64,000 nucleotides of DNA, from assembly GCA_951804985.1 (NCBI GenBank), contig OX638132.1:15357529-15421528 (forward strand), read 5' to 3'. This DNA is from Dryomyza anilis (lineage: Eukaryota; Arthropoda; Insecta; Diptera; Dryomyzidae). Positions 46,501-58,269 of this stretch are shown in pieces (positions within the stretch are counted from its first letter, which is position 1; each line of letters begins with the position of its first letter). The notes beneath the pieces are model-generated. The model saw nothing but the letters and a program-made list of their open reading frames with translations. It searched no databases and was not told the DNA's origin. Position numbers and translations under genes: made by a program.

Positions 46501-49500
46501 ATTATTGGAACAGATAGGCGTTACATAAAACGACACTGATATACGAAATGTTGTTTGGAAGCATGATCTAATTAAAGTAAGTCTACACATTCCATGAATG
46601 TTTTATCTAAAAGCTTACATTATTTTAATCATCTTCTTATCCTATTAGAAATTTGCGCTATTAGGGTAGAAATGAACATTGTCAGCTCATTTTTTTAATG
46701 TTTTTGTGATGCGGATAAAAAACCATAATCAGTACCCGATCTGGGCAATGATTTCTGCTAGGGTAAAGACCTCTTCAGGACAAACCCCAAACCCTTTTAT
46801 AATACATATCGCCAATTACAAAATCTTACTTGTGTTTTGCTCATAGTGACCATTCTGCTGTATCATCTTCGCCGGTGAGTCTGTGTTCAATTGTGATGCG
46901 GTCACCGAACGCGTCTGCAGTGTGTTCGGCTTTGAATTGACACCTGGAGCACCGCCATTATTAGGCTCATCGAGTAATTGACGCAGTCGCTGCAGTTGTG
47001 CCTCCAACTGTCGATTGTGATCCTCGAGTATTTGCATGCGTGCCTCCAAGCGACCCTTGTGCTGACGCAACAATTTCGCCTCGGCCATCATGTCCTGTCC
47101 ATGTTCACCCTGACCACCGGCTGCGCCGAGCGCTCCACCTATGCCCATCGTCGAGGCTGAGTGATTCATGCCCAGCTCGTCGGGCGTGGTGCTGTTCTGT
47201 TTGCTGCACAGCTGTTGATACTCTGCCTGCAGATTTGTGTTCTCCTCCTCGAGGTCACGTATAATTGCCTCGAGTTCTTCACGCTGTTCCGCATCCATGG
47301 CGGCCATAACCTGCACCGGTGACTTGGGACCGCCGGTGCCATTGTTCGTGGGCAGTGACTGACAGTACTGGGCAATCAGCTGATGCTCGTCATCGCTGTC
47401 GGGCGTGGAATTGGAACCGGTGCCGTATTCGACTTGTGCCAGGCGCGAAGCATACATCTCCAGACGCGAGTGCATGTCGTTCTGTAGCGTGTGTGTTGTG
47501 TGCTGCGGACTGGGGGCGGGACTTTCGAGGGCATCACCTATTGGGTGACGATAGAATTTATTAAGTGCTCAAGAGAGCGCGCTTATGATGCTTACCTTCT
47601 AGCACACTCTGCACCGGCAAGTAGCCCACACGTGGATGTTTCTTAAAGTATTTTCGACTCTTGAATTTGTTTTTGAGCGCGCGCGTAAAGTCACGCACAT
47701 CTTCGGTGGAAGTGGTCTGAGGGAATGAAAATGCGTTTGAAGGTGGGAAATTACGAATGTTAGAGAAATCTTCAGTCTTACCGTTGTGCAGTACTCATGC
47801 ATGGGATGACTTAATTTGTGATTTTTGGCATTGCGTCCGAAGAAGAAGCACTTTTGGCACATGTCAAAGTTGAAGCACTTGAGGCAACGATACCGGAATC
47901 CAACTATCGGATACTCTTTGCAAATATTGCACTTGGCCTGGAAATGGGGGACAATTGTTGGTGTTTTTGTAATTGTATTAAAGTATTACTGTAATAACAG
48001 TAATACTGTCAGTATTACTGTCAGTATTACTGTCAGTATTACTGTCAGTATTACTGTCAGTATTACTGTCAGTATTACTGTCAGTATTACTGTCAGTATT
48101 ACTGTCAGTATTACTGTCAGTATTACTGTCAGTATTACTGTCAGTATTACTGTCAGTATTACTGTCAGTATTACTGTCAGTATTACTGTCAGTATTACTG
48201 TCAGTATTACTGTCAGTATTACTGTCAGTATTACTGTCAGTATTACTGTCAGTATTACTGTCAGTATTACTGTCAGTATTACTGTCAGTATTACTGTCAG
48301 TATTACTGTCAGTATTACTGTCAGTATTACTGTCAGTATTACTGTCAGTATTACTGTCAGTATTACTGTCAGTATTACTGTCAGTATTACTGTCAGTATT
48401 ACTGTCAGTATTACTGTCAGTATTACTGTCAGTATTACTGTCAGTATTACTGTCAGTATTACTGTCAGTATTACTGTCAGTATTACTGTCAGTATTACTG
48501 TCAGTATTACTGTCAGTATTACTGTCAGTATTACTGTCAGTATTACTGTCAGTATTACTGTCAGTATTACTGTCAGTATTACTGTCAGTATTACTGTCAG
48601 TATTACTGTCAGTATTACTGTCAGTATTACTGTCAGTATTACTGTCAGTATTACTGTCAGTATTACTGTCAGTATTACTGTCAGTATTACTGTCAGTATT
48701 ACTGTCAGTATTACTGTCAGTATTACTGTCAGTATTACTGTCAGTATTACTGTCAGTATTACTGTCAGTATTACTGTCAGTATTACTGTCAGTATTACTG
48801 TCAGTATTACTGTCAGTATTACTGTCAGTATTACTGTCAGTATTACTGTCAGTATTACTGTCAGTATTACTGTCAGTATTACTGTCAGTATTACTGTCAG
48901 TATTACTGTCAGTATTACTGTCAGTATTACTGTCAGTATTACTGTCAGTATTACTGTCAGTATTACTGTCAGTATTACTGTCAGTATTACTGTCAGTATT
49001 ACTGTCAGTATTACTGTCAGTATTACTGTCAGTATTACTGTCAGTATTACTGTCAGTATATTTTAATGTTCGAACTGTTTTTTGCGGTTTTCTGTCGGAT
49101 GAACTTTCACGGTCACTCACCTGATGCTTTGCCGTTTCTGCCGCAGCCAAACGGTGCAGCACAGGCAACCAAACCATACTCTGCGGCTCATGCTGCAGCC
49201 AGCCAAGGAAGTGCTGCGCCTCGATCGATATTTCCTGGTTGCCATCTTGCGCTGAGGGAAGAGAATTAGAGGAAACAAAGTTTTTAAATGGATATCGATA
49301 GCGATCGATTTCTAGTTTGTCGTTATTCGCTGAAATAATAAAAGAAAAAATACTTCGATTAAACAGCAATCGACGAAGACGATTGTTCGATTACGTGTTA
49401 GCAGAAGTTGGTGAAGTGCAATCAAAATTTGTCGATGGCAAGTATTGAGTGTAGAATTGTTAATTAGCGATAGATTGAAAATGTTAATGGAAGGGATTTG

Positions 49501-52188
49501 TGATATTTTTAGATATTTGTCGATCAATAATGATTTATATATCGAAAAAAGGTTATCGATGTTAAATATAGAAATTGTTAATTATCAATATATTGTGAAG
49601 ATATTAGTTGGGTACATACAAAAAATATGAAATTATTTTTGCATATTTGTAATACATATTCTCTTAGATTTAAGATTTAGATATCGATCTTTCAAAAGAT
49701 CAATAAATGATTAAAAAACAAAATTAAATTTGAATAGAGCGTTCTTATTAGACTTTTAAAAATAACGATTATGTGGTGAATAAGTCAAAAACTTACCGTC
49801 TTGTGTAATACCCGCTCGCTCTAGACAGGAACGAACTGAAGGCTCAATATTCGAGCCACCGAAAGCTGCCACCTCACCCAACTGGCGTGGCACCTAAACA
49901 TTTAAAATAATCGTTTATACAAAACTGACCATAGTTAAATTTGCCCACTTACCTGTATACAATCGTGCAACAAGAGACCTAGTTTTCTTTGGTCAACTTT
50001 ACGTTCGGGATCTGCGATTAGACGGAACAAATAACGATACTTTTCCTCGAGATGACCACGACAAAGCAGCACCAGACCAACCTATGATGAACATAAATTG
50101 ATTATTTAAGAAGTTCAATTTCAACATCACCACTGCTCGAACTCACCTTAAAACTCAACACACGTATTTGTCCTGTACGCTGTGAATCGTACACATTCAG
50201 TATCCAATTAATGGCCAGATCCAGCATTAGCGTCAGATCGATCTTGTCAATGGTAACGTACAATGAATGCAACACCGTCGTCATGTCCGGTATATCGATA
50301 AGTTTATCGTTTTGTGCGCGCAGACCGTGACGATCGAACGACTCAATGGCAGTGGTCATTGGAATGCGATCCAGACCTAAATGTTTCTGTACCGTACGCA
50401 ATTTCATGGCAGTGCGATAGGCCGAGAAACGTACCTCATTCAGATCGGCGAGACTCTTCATTAGTTCGATCATTTCGGGATGGTCCCAGTGGGTGGTTTC
50501 GCGTTCGTGACTATACGGGGGAAATTAGAGAAAGTTGAAAAAATATATTTGTTACTAATCAGAATGCTGAACTTACTCTATATAATAAGGCACATTAGCG
50601 GCGGTCGTTGCACGTTCCCAGGGCGGTTTGACGCTCTGTCCCAGATTGGGCAATGGACCGATGGTGCCACTGTTCGATGTATTGCGACCGTCCTCGCCGT
50701 TTTCGAGTGCTTGGTTGGCGCCCGCATTGCAAAGTACCTTCATGCGTTCGTCCATGGCGATCTGAAGAAGTTTGGTTCTGGTATTGGGAAATAATTAAAA
50801 ATTTGAAAAATTTATTTGTTATTTTACAAAAAAAATATTTAATTTTAGACTTTTCAACCACTATTCTTTAAATAAAAAATTCAGTAGCTTACCAAATTAG
50901 TTTACTAAAAAACTTTAAACTTATTTTTGCTTTTAATGATCAAGACTAATTTGAATATACACATTAATGCCAATATTACAATATATTTTCAACATGTTTG
51001 GATCTAAACTCGAAAATTTGTAATTTTGGGTTTAAGAATTGATTCTTTAAAATGTAGTGAATTATTTAAATCGGAGACTGCAAAGAACAGGAATCGAACC
51101 AGAACCGATATTTAAAAGGGTTTAAGTCCCTGTTAGAGAACGAATGAACCGTAATCGGAATCGTTATTAAAAAATGTGTGGATCCAGAAACAAAATCGGA
51201 ACCCATATAATTTTGTTTGTTGGAACCGGAATCAGAGACTGCAAAGAACAGGAATCGGAACAAAAACCAATATTGAAAAATCGAGAAACTAAACCCAGAA
51301 CAGGAACCGATATTCCAAAGGGTTTTAGTCCCTGATTGAAATGGTAATGTTATGCAGTACAATATGGCTTTCTGATTGAATATATTCAATACATTTGTGT
51401 CTTGAATATATTGGTCAACTAAATATAAAAAGTGAATAATTTGTGTTATGCGTCATTTTGTTTTAAACCACATTGTGTGATGAATTAATAAATATAAATA
51501 GTAAATGATTTAGTATACATAATAAGGCTACATAAATGAGTTACAAAAAAAACTGCTGACCCATTTGTGGGTGCAATGCTCACCTAGTATTCAAATCCTC
51601 CAACTTGGATAAACATGGCGCTGGCACCAACACCTGATTGGCGGTGAAGAACGCCTGCTGCTCGTTGCAATCATCCAGCAGGGCGCCGGCGGTGGTCATT
51701 TTGTCACGCAAACGCTGCAGGTGCTGCATTTGATCGGTCGCCTCCTGCGGAGAGCTGGGCACCATCCAGCTGGCATTTGTATTCTCGGCGGATGCGACGC
51801 GTGAACTCAAGTCCTCCAGTATTTTCTGGAATTGGCGCATTTTCTGAATAAATTGAAGAAGAAAATTTGCAATTAAAAAATGTGAGGACAATTAAAAAAA
51901 ATATATATGTTATAATTTTCTTTAGTTATAGTGCATTGGAAAAATCTTTCTCACATTAATTTTGTCTTGCGTAACGCATAGAATAAAAGTTTTTCTTTTT
52001 CTTATTATTTTTTTTTTGTACTTAATAAGCTGCTGCATTTGCATCTTTAGAGCTTCACAGAGAAGCTCAAAATTTAATTTGCATTTGCAAACATAGAACA
52101 TACGCTGCAAGTGAGGTAGACAGAGAACTGTCATTGAAAATTTTACCTCAGTCGCACGCTTGCTTTGTTCATCTTTTGCAGCTTCTTT
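40324..52188 (-). CDS. Dys: dystrophin, C-terminal half (12 exons, 888 aa in window)
   Basis: Cytoskeletal linker joining actin to the dystroglycan complex at membranes, with roles in fly muscle and synapse. Minus-strand exons: 52147-52188, 51584-51843, 50577-50777, 50147-50510, 49953-50081, 49797-49893, 49121-49251, 47782-47937, 47596-47716, 46830-47537, 43437-43703, 40324-40514. All junctions are GT-AG, phases match, and the sum is 2667 bases. In order: end of the last spectrin repeat ([20 protein letters not shown]), WW domain (WER...[15 protein letters not shown]), EF-hand/cysteine-rich region ([20 protein letters not shown]), ZZ zinc finger ([16 protein letters not shown]), coiled coils ([20 protein letters not shown]), glutamine-rich segment, and the final [16 protein letters not shown] block with an acidic tail. 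These blocks match animal dystrophins closely. Actin-binding and most spectrin repeats lie beyond the window or in exons I cannot see. Confidence 0.96.
40535..42490. repeat. array of ~13 diverged ~145-base units in the last Dys intron
   Basis: Each unit contains, in order, TTGATTTCTAATAATxxTCA, TTTATCATTTGCAATG, AAAATCAAAAAGTATTTGG, TGTAAAATTAA, AACTTCTTGATATTAAGTCA and TTTCTTGGATTTTAAGAAAT. Landmarks recur near 40834, 41013, 41129, 41272, 41418, 41770, 41916, 42063, 42205 and 42348, a period of about 145 with some irregular units. AT-rich and non-coding. Confidence 0.8.
42491..43436. other. Dys intron remainder
   Basis: Contains a small GATCATG/CCCTAGTATAA piece (about 42710-42815) related to 29630-30625. 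No exon seen. Confidence 0.4.
43437..43703 (-). CDS. Dys: Dys glutamine-rich exon
   Basis: Exon of 267 bases, phase 1 at both ends. After [20 protein letters not shown] come about 20 glutamines broken by Leu/His, then Gly-rich sequence and [15 protein letters not shown]. The glutamine tract is CAG/CAA-based and likely to vary in length. The end joins EDIGRAV of the last exon. Confidence 0.9.
45325..45590 (+). repeat. tandem array of about six ~45-base units
   Basis: Unit pattern CATTTAAAAAGCAAAGAGxG AGxGTTTTGAAATCGAxG, with copies near 45338, 45378, 45419, 45467, 45500 and 45540. The motif GCAAAGAGCGAGAGTTTT becomes GCAAAGAGTGAGTGTTTT in the later units. Confidence 0.7.
45836..46060 (+). repeat. 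dispersed repeat E, copy without rosa insertion
   Basis: GATATTTTGTAGCTGAGAT, GAAAACGGTTTTTCAATATC, TTTATTCCCAT and GAGATATTTTAAAAATCAAT align with the flanks of the rosa element at 21640-21773 plus 23030-23150. No rosa sequence is present here, so this is an unoccupied paralogous site. Confidence 0.75.
46830..47537 (-). CDS. Dys: Dys coiled-coil exon
   Basis: 236-codon exon. [15 protein letters not shown] begins the syntrophin/dystrobrevin-binding region. The first coil is [20 protein letters not shown] and the second is [20 protein letters not shown] plus [17 protein letters not shown], with leucine heptads. A Gly-rich insert lies between. Coiled coils here pair with dystrobrevin in known dystrophin complexes. 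Confidence 0.95.
47596..47937 (-). CDS. Dys: Dys ZZ zinc-finger exons
   Basis: Exon 47782-47937 starts [18 protein letters not shown] and continues [20 protein letters not shown], giving the Cys pairs and His of the ZZ finger, then HPMHEYCTT. Exon 47596-47716 carries [20 protein letters not shown] and [11 protein letters not shown]. The 12-base satellite lies in the intron just upstream of the ZZ exon (47938-49120). Confidence 0.95.
48001..49059. repeat. 12-base satellite, about 88 near-perfect copies, Dys intron
   Basis: Unit AGTATTACTGTC repeated without visible change from about 48010 to 49059. Just before it, 47981-48010 contains the unit in inverted form around TAATAA, making a small hairpin (AGTATTACTG / CAGTAATACT). 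Because 12 is a multiple of three, all frames stay open and give spurious (VSIT)n and (NTDS)n peptides. It lies between Dys exons 49121-49251 and 47782-47937. Confidence 0.95.
49121..50510 (-). CDS. Dys: Dys exons for WW end and EF-hand region
   Basis: Exons 50147-50510, 49953-50081, 49797-49893, 49121-49251. They complete the WW domain ([13 protein letters not shown]) and encode the EF-hand-like module that, with WW and ZZ, forms the dystroglycan-binding unit: [87 protein letters not shown]. Exon order and phases follow the vertebrate protein. Confidence 0.95.
49252..49796. other. Dys intron
   Basis: 545-base AT-rich intron rich in ATCGAT-type motifs. No exon or repeat array recognised. Confidence 0.5.
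50577..51843 (-). CDS. Dys: Dys exons for last spectrin repeat and WW start
   Basis: Exons 51584-51843 and 50577-50777. The first carries a spectrin-repeat helix ([20 protein letters not shown]) and ends LEDLNTR. The second continues [15 protein letters not shown], then a low-complexity linker and [18 protein letters not shown], the first half of the WW domain. The intron between them (50778-51583) holds a repeat family S fragment and a 51060-51330 stretch with GGAACCGATATTxAAAAGGG motifs repeated about three times. Confidence 0.93.
50880..51060 (-). repeat. repeat family S fragment in Dys intron
   Basis: Reverse-strand similarity to 8635-9035: GATCAAGACTAATTTGAA corresponds to the reverse of AATTAGTCTTGACAATTT, and GGATCTAAACTCGAAAATT to the reverse of TTTTTCGAGTTTAGATGC. 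Confidence 0.45.
52147..52188 (-). CDS. Dys: Dys micro-exon (14 codons), probable
   Basis: Reads [14 protein letters not shown] between a GGGTACAG acceptor and a GAG|GTAAAA donor, phase 0 on both sides, so it joins cleanly to the next exon ([12 protein letters not shown]). Hydrophilic and helical, as in a spectrin repeat. The upstream pyrimidine tract is weak. An alternative acceptor 33 bases upstream gives a phase that does not fit. Confidence 0.5.
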
Positions 52189-53242
52189 CTGTACCCGATA
52201 CTTTTTTCGTTTTCATCATCCTGAGCTTTTGTTGTGTGCATAATTAAGTAATACTTTTGCATAAAAGTTTTCTTTTACGTTAAGTAATGGTTTTGCTTCA
52301 ATAAAATAATAAAGTTATAATAGAAACAATTTTCTAAAGTAACAATATCAGTGGATTAGTTAACTACAAATAATATATGTTTGTATTCATTATATTGGAT
52401 GATAAACATTACCATATAAGGTTAACATAATTCGTGTATTACCATTTCCCATTCATTTCTAGAATACACAATTTTTAAATTTTTCGTCCGCTATATTTAT
52501 TTTACTGGTTTTTAACTTAGAAAATGATTTATTTGCTAGACTAAAAACATTTGAGACTAATCTATAAATTTAAATTTTACATAAAAATAAAAAATTAAAT
52601 CTTTAAAATGTTTGTATGTACATATGGGCCAAACGCAGCCTATGACTTTAAATTTACACGCCTTTTTCAACATATATTTCTCCGAAAACATATGAAATCA
52701 AATACTTTTAATATTTTTTATAAATGTATCTAAAATTACACTTCTGTGGTAAGATTTTCTATGTATATACAATTTTTTGTATGCCTTGTAATTTAGGAGT
52801 TATGAAAGTTTAAAATTGTTTGCTACGTTTCATCTTTTTGGTAGTAGGTTTTAAAGTGGACTTACATTGTCTTAAAAGTTTGCTCTTCTGGTGGACTATT
52901 TTCAACATGAAGTGCATAATTTCTAAGCTCTGGAATATAGGTAACATATTACATATTAATTATGTCAATTATTTATTTTTTTTAGTTCCATATTAGCAAA
53001 AATGTTGTGTTTGTTACGTTACACGAAATATCTATTACGCTTTCTGTCCGATCCACGTTAGCACAAAAAGTAAAATTAAGCATAACAAATGGATTTAATT
53101 GTTTATTTTAACAAAAGATAACATGGAGTCAGTGATCTTACGATTGGACTCCCAAGAAGTTCGAAAAAATTGGAATGCACTTAAATTGTACTTAATATTA
53201 TTTTTTAAAACAAGTGGAGAAAATTAAGTCACATGGGCGGGA
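52189..53242. other. Dys upstream intron
   Basis: No exon with support. AT-rich. Confidence 0.4.
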
Positions 53243-53672
53243 CTTAAAGTCGGTCGGACCCGACTATTGAATACCCTACACCTTGGTGGGGATAGTAATG
53301 TGGCATATTTATTTGAATACCTAACTTTTAAAGTTAATAATTATGATGATCGCTCTCACATATATTACAAAATACAACATATATTTTTATGTGAATTATA
53401 ACAATTATTCTTCAATTTTATAACTATACCTTAAATACTTTTCGAGTTATTGGTTCCTCAGCTCATTTCCGTACTCAGAACCATTTTTTCGCATTCTGAC
53501 CAGTATTTCTCAAGTTATCGGACAGACAGACGAACGTGGCTAAACGGACTCAGGACGTGATGCTGATCAAAAATATATATATGCTTTTTCTTAACGGCGA
53601 CACCTTCTAAGGGACGGTACAATATCTGCACAAACTTGTTATACGCTGTACTTCATAGGTGTAGGGTATAAT
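53243..53672 (-). mobile_element. mini-me-like element, minus copy
   Basis: Right end GGTGTAGGGTATAATTAATT (53659) and left end GTCGGTCGGACCCGACTATT (53243). The core is present in reverse (TGCTGATCAAAAATATATAT near 53560), but the GTCY tract is reduced to GACAGACAGACG. It matches the subfamily of 20765-21557. Confidence 0.7.
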
Positions 53673-56286
53673 TAATTACAAAGTGGAATGCGGTACAAAT
53701 TATAAATCGTAAATAAAATTTAATTTGGTGTGTAAATAGTGACGATTGTTTCATCAATCAATTGAATTTGGTGGAGCGACACAATATCACGAATACTTTT
53801 CGCAATATCCATACTTCTTTTTCTTTCGCCTTCTAGGCAGATGCTCTTTGTCTCTTGAAATCATTAACTTTCTTCAACCTTTTCAATTTATCGATGTAAT
53901 TCTTGTTTCTCTGAGCCTTGTTCAGGTTTTCCTAAACATCAAACGTATGTTTTAGGTTTGAAAATCTAAATTGTTATGTTATTTGATTATCAATAAAAAA
54001 AATGTTTGCTACGTTACAAATCCATTTTGGCTCTGTAAACAGACATTAATAATTACACTGCTAATTTTTGATTATCTTTAGAAAATAGACTAAATTTACT
54101 CGAAGAAAATTAGGTCTTTCACTTATATTGACGTGCTAGATTTCGTATTAAAAGACTTTTTGGAATTGTTGTTTCTTACGTTACTTTAAAAATTGCGGTC
54201 AAATTTTTTTTCGTTTAAAATACTGATAAGATTTTTTTTCTTCAATTATTTAATTTAGTTATTTTCAGTTTTCTTAACTCTATCTAAGAAAAATGGATAA
54301 CACGGAAAAAATACAATTAATTGAATACAACACACCTTTTTGCTGAGCGTTGTATTTTTATTAATTTTTATTTTTCAGGAGGCAACCAATAAACTATGCT
54401 AAATTTACGATGCAAAAAAAAAATTTCGCGGTGATATTTGTGTCGATCGTTACTTTGGGATGTGTACAAACTAAAAGTAATAAAAAAACATGCGAAATTT
54501 GAAAAAACATTTTTTTCTGTGGTTTCGTTTTTTTGCGTTTTGGGCCATATATCTTTTTTTGTATACCTAAATATTCTACATTTTATTCTAAATTCAACAT
54601 TTTTTTGTGTTATTAATGGTGTAACTAAAATAAAAACTATTTTCTCCTCCAAACCAACATTTCTTAAAGATATTTCCTAACTATATTTCTTCCCGAGAAA
54701 ATTTTCTGCAAAGGTAATTCAATTCCGGACAATTCTCTACCGCATTATTTTTATCATTTCATTTGAGCAGTATATTTTAATTTTTTGTGCACAGCAGTGG
54801 TAGGTTTTTTGTGGTAAGTTTTAATGTGTTTAATTTCGGTGTGTTAAGTTTCGTTGTGGTGAGTTTAAATATTTTTGGGGAGGTTCACTACATCCTTGTA
54901 TGAAATATCATTGATATCAGTGTAATAACTGTCGACATACAGCATTGTTATTGAACTTTGATTTTTTTGATGTCAACCCGAATTCTAAAAATATCTCCTC
55001 CGATAGAACGCATCGATATCTACCTGCCATGTAGGTCCAATTGAACGCTCGTTATCGCTACGAGAACGGATCCGATATCATGTGATTTATACATCTATTC
55101 ACATTGATCCTCGGACCAATACCGAAACGAATGGCATACTGAGAAAATTCACTTTCAATCGAAATTCAAATATTTAACAAGAAATCAAATTCAATTCGTT
55201 CAACCGAACTTCAAAAATTTAAATTTTGTATTGATAAATTAAGATTTGTTGTGATACATAAATCACATTCTCGAACTGCAAAAAATAAAATCGGTCAAAT
55301 GTTATACGATTTCTTTAGAAAGTTGAAACATTTCGAAATACGGGAGAAATATAATAATTTGATATTTTATTAAAAAGAACATTCGATGTCACTGTAACAA
55401 AAGAGAACATTAAATGTATTGATTAATAACAATAGTTGTAATGTATGAAAGACAGATATTATATTGGAAATGCAGTAGATTAAGTCGATTATGCATTTGA
55501 TTCGTATAAAATAAAAAGAGCACACATAAAACTGATTTGTTGCGTCACCAATTAAATTGTCCTACCGAATTATTTGGTAGCGGCAACAACTGATAAAGTA
55601 GTTGCAACAACGTCTTAATTTGGTTGTGGCAATTTTAACGTCTGTGAGCATGAGGTTGTGACAACATCCACGTTGAATATTTCACTAGCTAGATAGCAAT
55701 TTGTATTGAATTAATTTATTATTTTATTTATTTATTTATTTATTTCGCATAATTACTTAATTAATGAATTTCCCATTATTTTTGACTTGTGAAAAATTTT
55801 GACGTTTCTTTATTTCTGTATGTATCAATAATAGTTAACTGCTGATAGACATAAGGTTGCCATTTGTTTTTTATTTTGTTGATACAACAACGTACCCTGT
55901 TGCCGTAACAAATGCACGAATGTCAATTTAGGCAGAATGAAAAATGCACTCATGAGGTTACGGCAATCGAATGTGCAGTTGCGCGGACTAACATTTCGGT
56001 TATAGTAAAATGAGGTACGCACATTTTGATAATATGAAGTTACAATAAATGAATTTCGGTTGCAACAAAAACGTATTGGTTCGATTAACCTCATGCCAAA
56101 AGGTGATTTATGTGTGTGTGGTGATGTTACCATATATTATCGATTTTTTGTGAGAATGAATCAATCTGTTCAAATCTGTTACTAGTTTCGACCTCAGTCA
56201 CGGTAGTGCTCAATTAAAATATTCAAAAAATTAAAATTTCTATTTTCCAAAATTTTGACTAATAATTATCCTATTAATATAATAAA
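53673..56286. other. Dys upstream intron with minisatellite remnant
   Basis: 54795-54890 has GGTAAGTTTTAATGTGTTTA and GTGTTAAGTTTCGTTGTGGT units, the reverse-strand form of the minisatellite at 56461-57020. 55718-55747 is (TTTA)n. No exon recognised. Confidence 0.45.
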
Positions 56287-57301
56287 TCTGTTTGTTCGTT
56301 TGTACGTTTATACGTTTGTACGTTTGTTCCGCTTCTCCGTCTAAACGGCTGATCCGATTTTCTTGAAATTTTTACCACAGATGCGGTATGGGTTGGAAGG
56401 AATGATAGGCTATATATGGTCGGGATTGGACAAAGAGGCGTGGCACCTCCCATACAACCTAAATTTCAATACTAAAACTCACCACACTAAAATTCACTAC
56501 ACAGTAAAACGCACCACACAAAAACGCACCACACAAAAATGCAACATACTAAAATTAACCACACTAAAACTCACCACTCTAAAATACACTAAAACTCACC
56601 ACACTAAAATTCACCACACTAAAACTCACCACACCTTAATTCACCACACTAAAACTTACCACACTAAAATTTCACAACACTAAAACTCACCACACTAAAA
56701 CTCATCACAATAAAATTCACCACAGTATAATTCAACACACTAAAACTCACCACACTTAAATTTCACGACACTAAAACTCACCACACTAAAACTCACCACA
56801 CTAAAACTCCACACTAAAACTAACCACACTAAAATTCACCACACTAAAACTCACCACACTAAAACTCGCCACACTAAAATTTACCACACCAAAACTCACC
56901 ACACCAAAACTCACCACACTAAAACTCACTACACCAAAACTAACCACACTACAACTCACCACACCAAAATTCACCACACCTAAACTCACCATATTAAAAC
57001 GCACCACACTAAAACTTCTACTGGGAAAACTCTACGGGGAAGAATTCTACGGGAAAGAATTCTACCGGGAACAATTCTACCGGGAACAATTCTATGAGAA
57101 AGAATTTTCTATGAGAAAAGTTGTTTTAGCGGAGAATTATTTTTGTTTTGTTTACTACAATTATAAAACCAATAAAAAAATGTCCACAGTGAAGCATGGG
57201 TCCATGATATAAATAATCAAAATGTTTTTTATATTAATAAAATCGCTCCATATCTATGAATTCACAAAATCTTGGCACGTGTCGTGTACGGGTCCAGCTA
57301 G
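56287..57301 (+). mobile_element. Helitron-like non-autonomous element
   Basis: The 5' end is TC after an A (56287, TCTGTTTGTTCGTTTGTACG). The 3' end is CTAG followed by T (57298-57301), preceded by a small CACG-TGT-CGTG hairpin and GGGTCCAGCTAG. TC...CTRR ends, a 3' hairpin and A/T insertion without target duplication are the Helitron hallmarks. The interior carries a minisatellite at 56461-57020 and short GGGAAxAATTCTAC repeats at 57020-57115. No Rep/helicase. Confidence 0.6.
56461..57020. repeat. 15-base minisatellite (ACACTAAAACTCACC)n, degenerate
   Basis: About 35 diverged units of ACTAAAACTCACCAC, with variants ending ATTCACCAC or CTTACCAC. It lies within the Helitron-like element. All six-frame peptides here (e.g. 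HTKTHHTKIHH, VVSFGVVSFSV) are repeat translations. Confidence 0.85.
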
Positions 57302-58269
57302 TTATTAATAAAATTTATAATAATTTTATTTACTTAATAATCATAATTTTTAATTATAACTAATAATTATAATTAAAATTTTAAAAAAGTTCTATTATTT
57401 TTAAATACAAATAAAAGATTTTTTAGCTAAAAATTTATTTTAAAATACATAAATTTCAAATTAATAAGGGCTGTCTTCGCGTTATCATTTTTTTATTGTT
57501 GATGCTCATTAATTTGTACTTAATAAACTTAAAATATTCCCACAATTATTAAATGCAAAAAAAGTTTACGCGAGTTTTACCCGTATTTTATTTTTATTTG
57601 TTTTATAATTTTTTTAGTATTAAAGCTTTTTATATAATGTGTTCCTAACTCTGGCATAATTATATAATTTAATGTAATACTTAAATTCTGACCGCTTTAA
57701 AAATACTAAAATGCATTTAGTGGTTTTATACATTATATAATAAACCGCAAATGAGTCGGAATACATGTGAAAACTTCACATTAAATGCAAATCATATATA
57801 ATATATTTAAATAAAATCTGCATTTAAATTGCATTCACATTTAATTTAACAATTACATAACATTATTATTTTCGATAATTTATTTATGTAATTAACAATG
57901 TTTAAATGCAGAATATTTTTGACGTATTCGCATCACGTATCACATACACGAATAATTAAAGTTTAATACAAAAATTATGCTCCATACGTAAAATACTATA
58001 TTGCTTAAAGGCACCTATTAAATTCACACATTTTCTATAATGAACATTGTCAAAACCAATAGTATTATCTGTCACATATTAAATTATTTGTTAATTAATT
58101 TTTCACAAGTTGCTAAACATTTTTCAGCAATATATTTTAAAATGTTGCAAATTAACCGATTTGAAAAAGGGATTAATTACATTTACATATTTATGAAACG
58201 TTTTTGGTAGAATTTTAGGCTAAATTTTCAAAAATTATTGACAACAGTCAAAGTTTTACGCTCGGAAGT
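57302..58269. other. Dys upstream intron, AT-rich
   Basis: No gene or repeat boundary recognised. Confidence 0.4.

Larger units (their letters stand above)
43704..46829. other. Dys intron with degenerate repeats
   Basis: 3.1 kb intron. 44050-44500 has recurring GTCTGAACA/CTGAAC-type motifs. The tandem array at 45325-45590 and repeat E at 45836-46060 lie in it, and 46640-46765 is a fragment of the CCCTATTAG repeat. No exon with matching phase was recognised. Confidence 0.4.

Noticed and set aside
47825..49369. Long open frames of 413 (+) and 463 (-) codons
   Set aside because: They are translations of the 12-base satellite ((VSIT)n and (NTDS)n) plus parts of Dys exons. The real minus-strand exons 47782-47937 and 49121-49251 flank the array.
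50314..50871. Plus-strand open frames opposite Dys exons
   Set aside because: They are antisense shadows of the conserved WW/EF-hand exons.
52147..52221. Longer Dys exon from an acceptor at 52222 (GATGATGAAAACG...)
   Set aside because: The open frame from there ends in phase 2, which would put a stop soon into the next exon. The 42-base version keeps the frame.
56363..57007. Open frames HTKTHHTKIHH... and VVSFGVVSFSV...
   Set aside because: They are repeat translations of the 15-base minisatellite, with no start context or gene structure.
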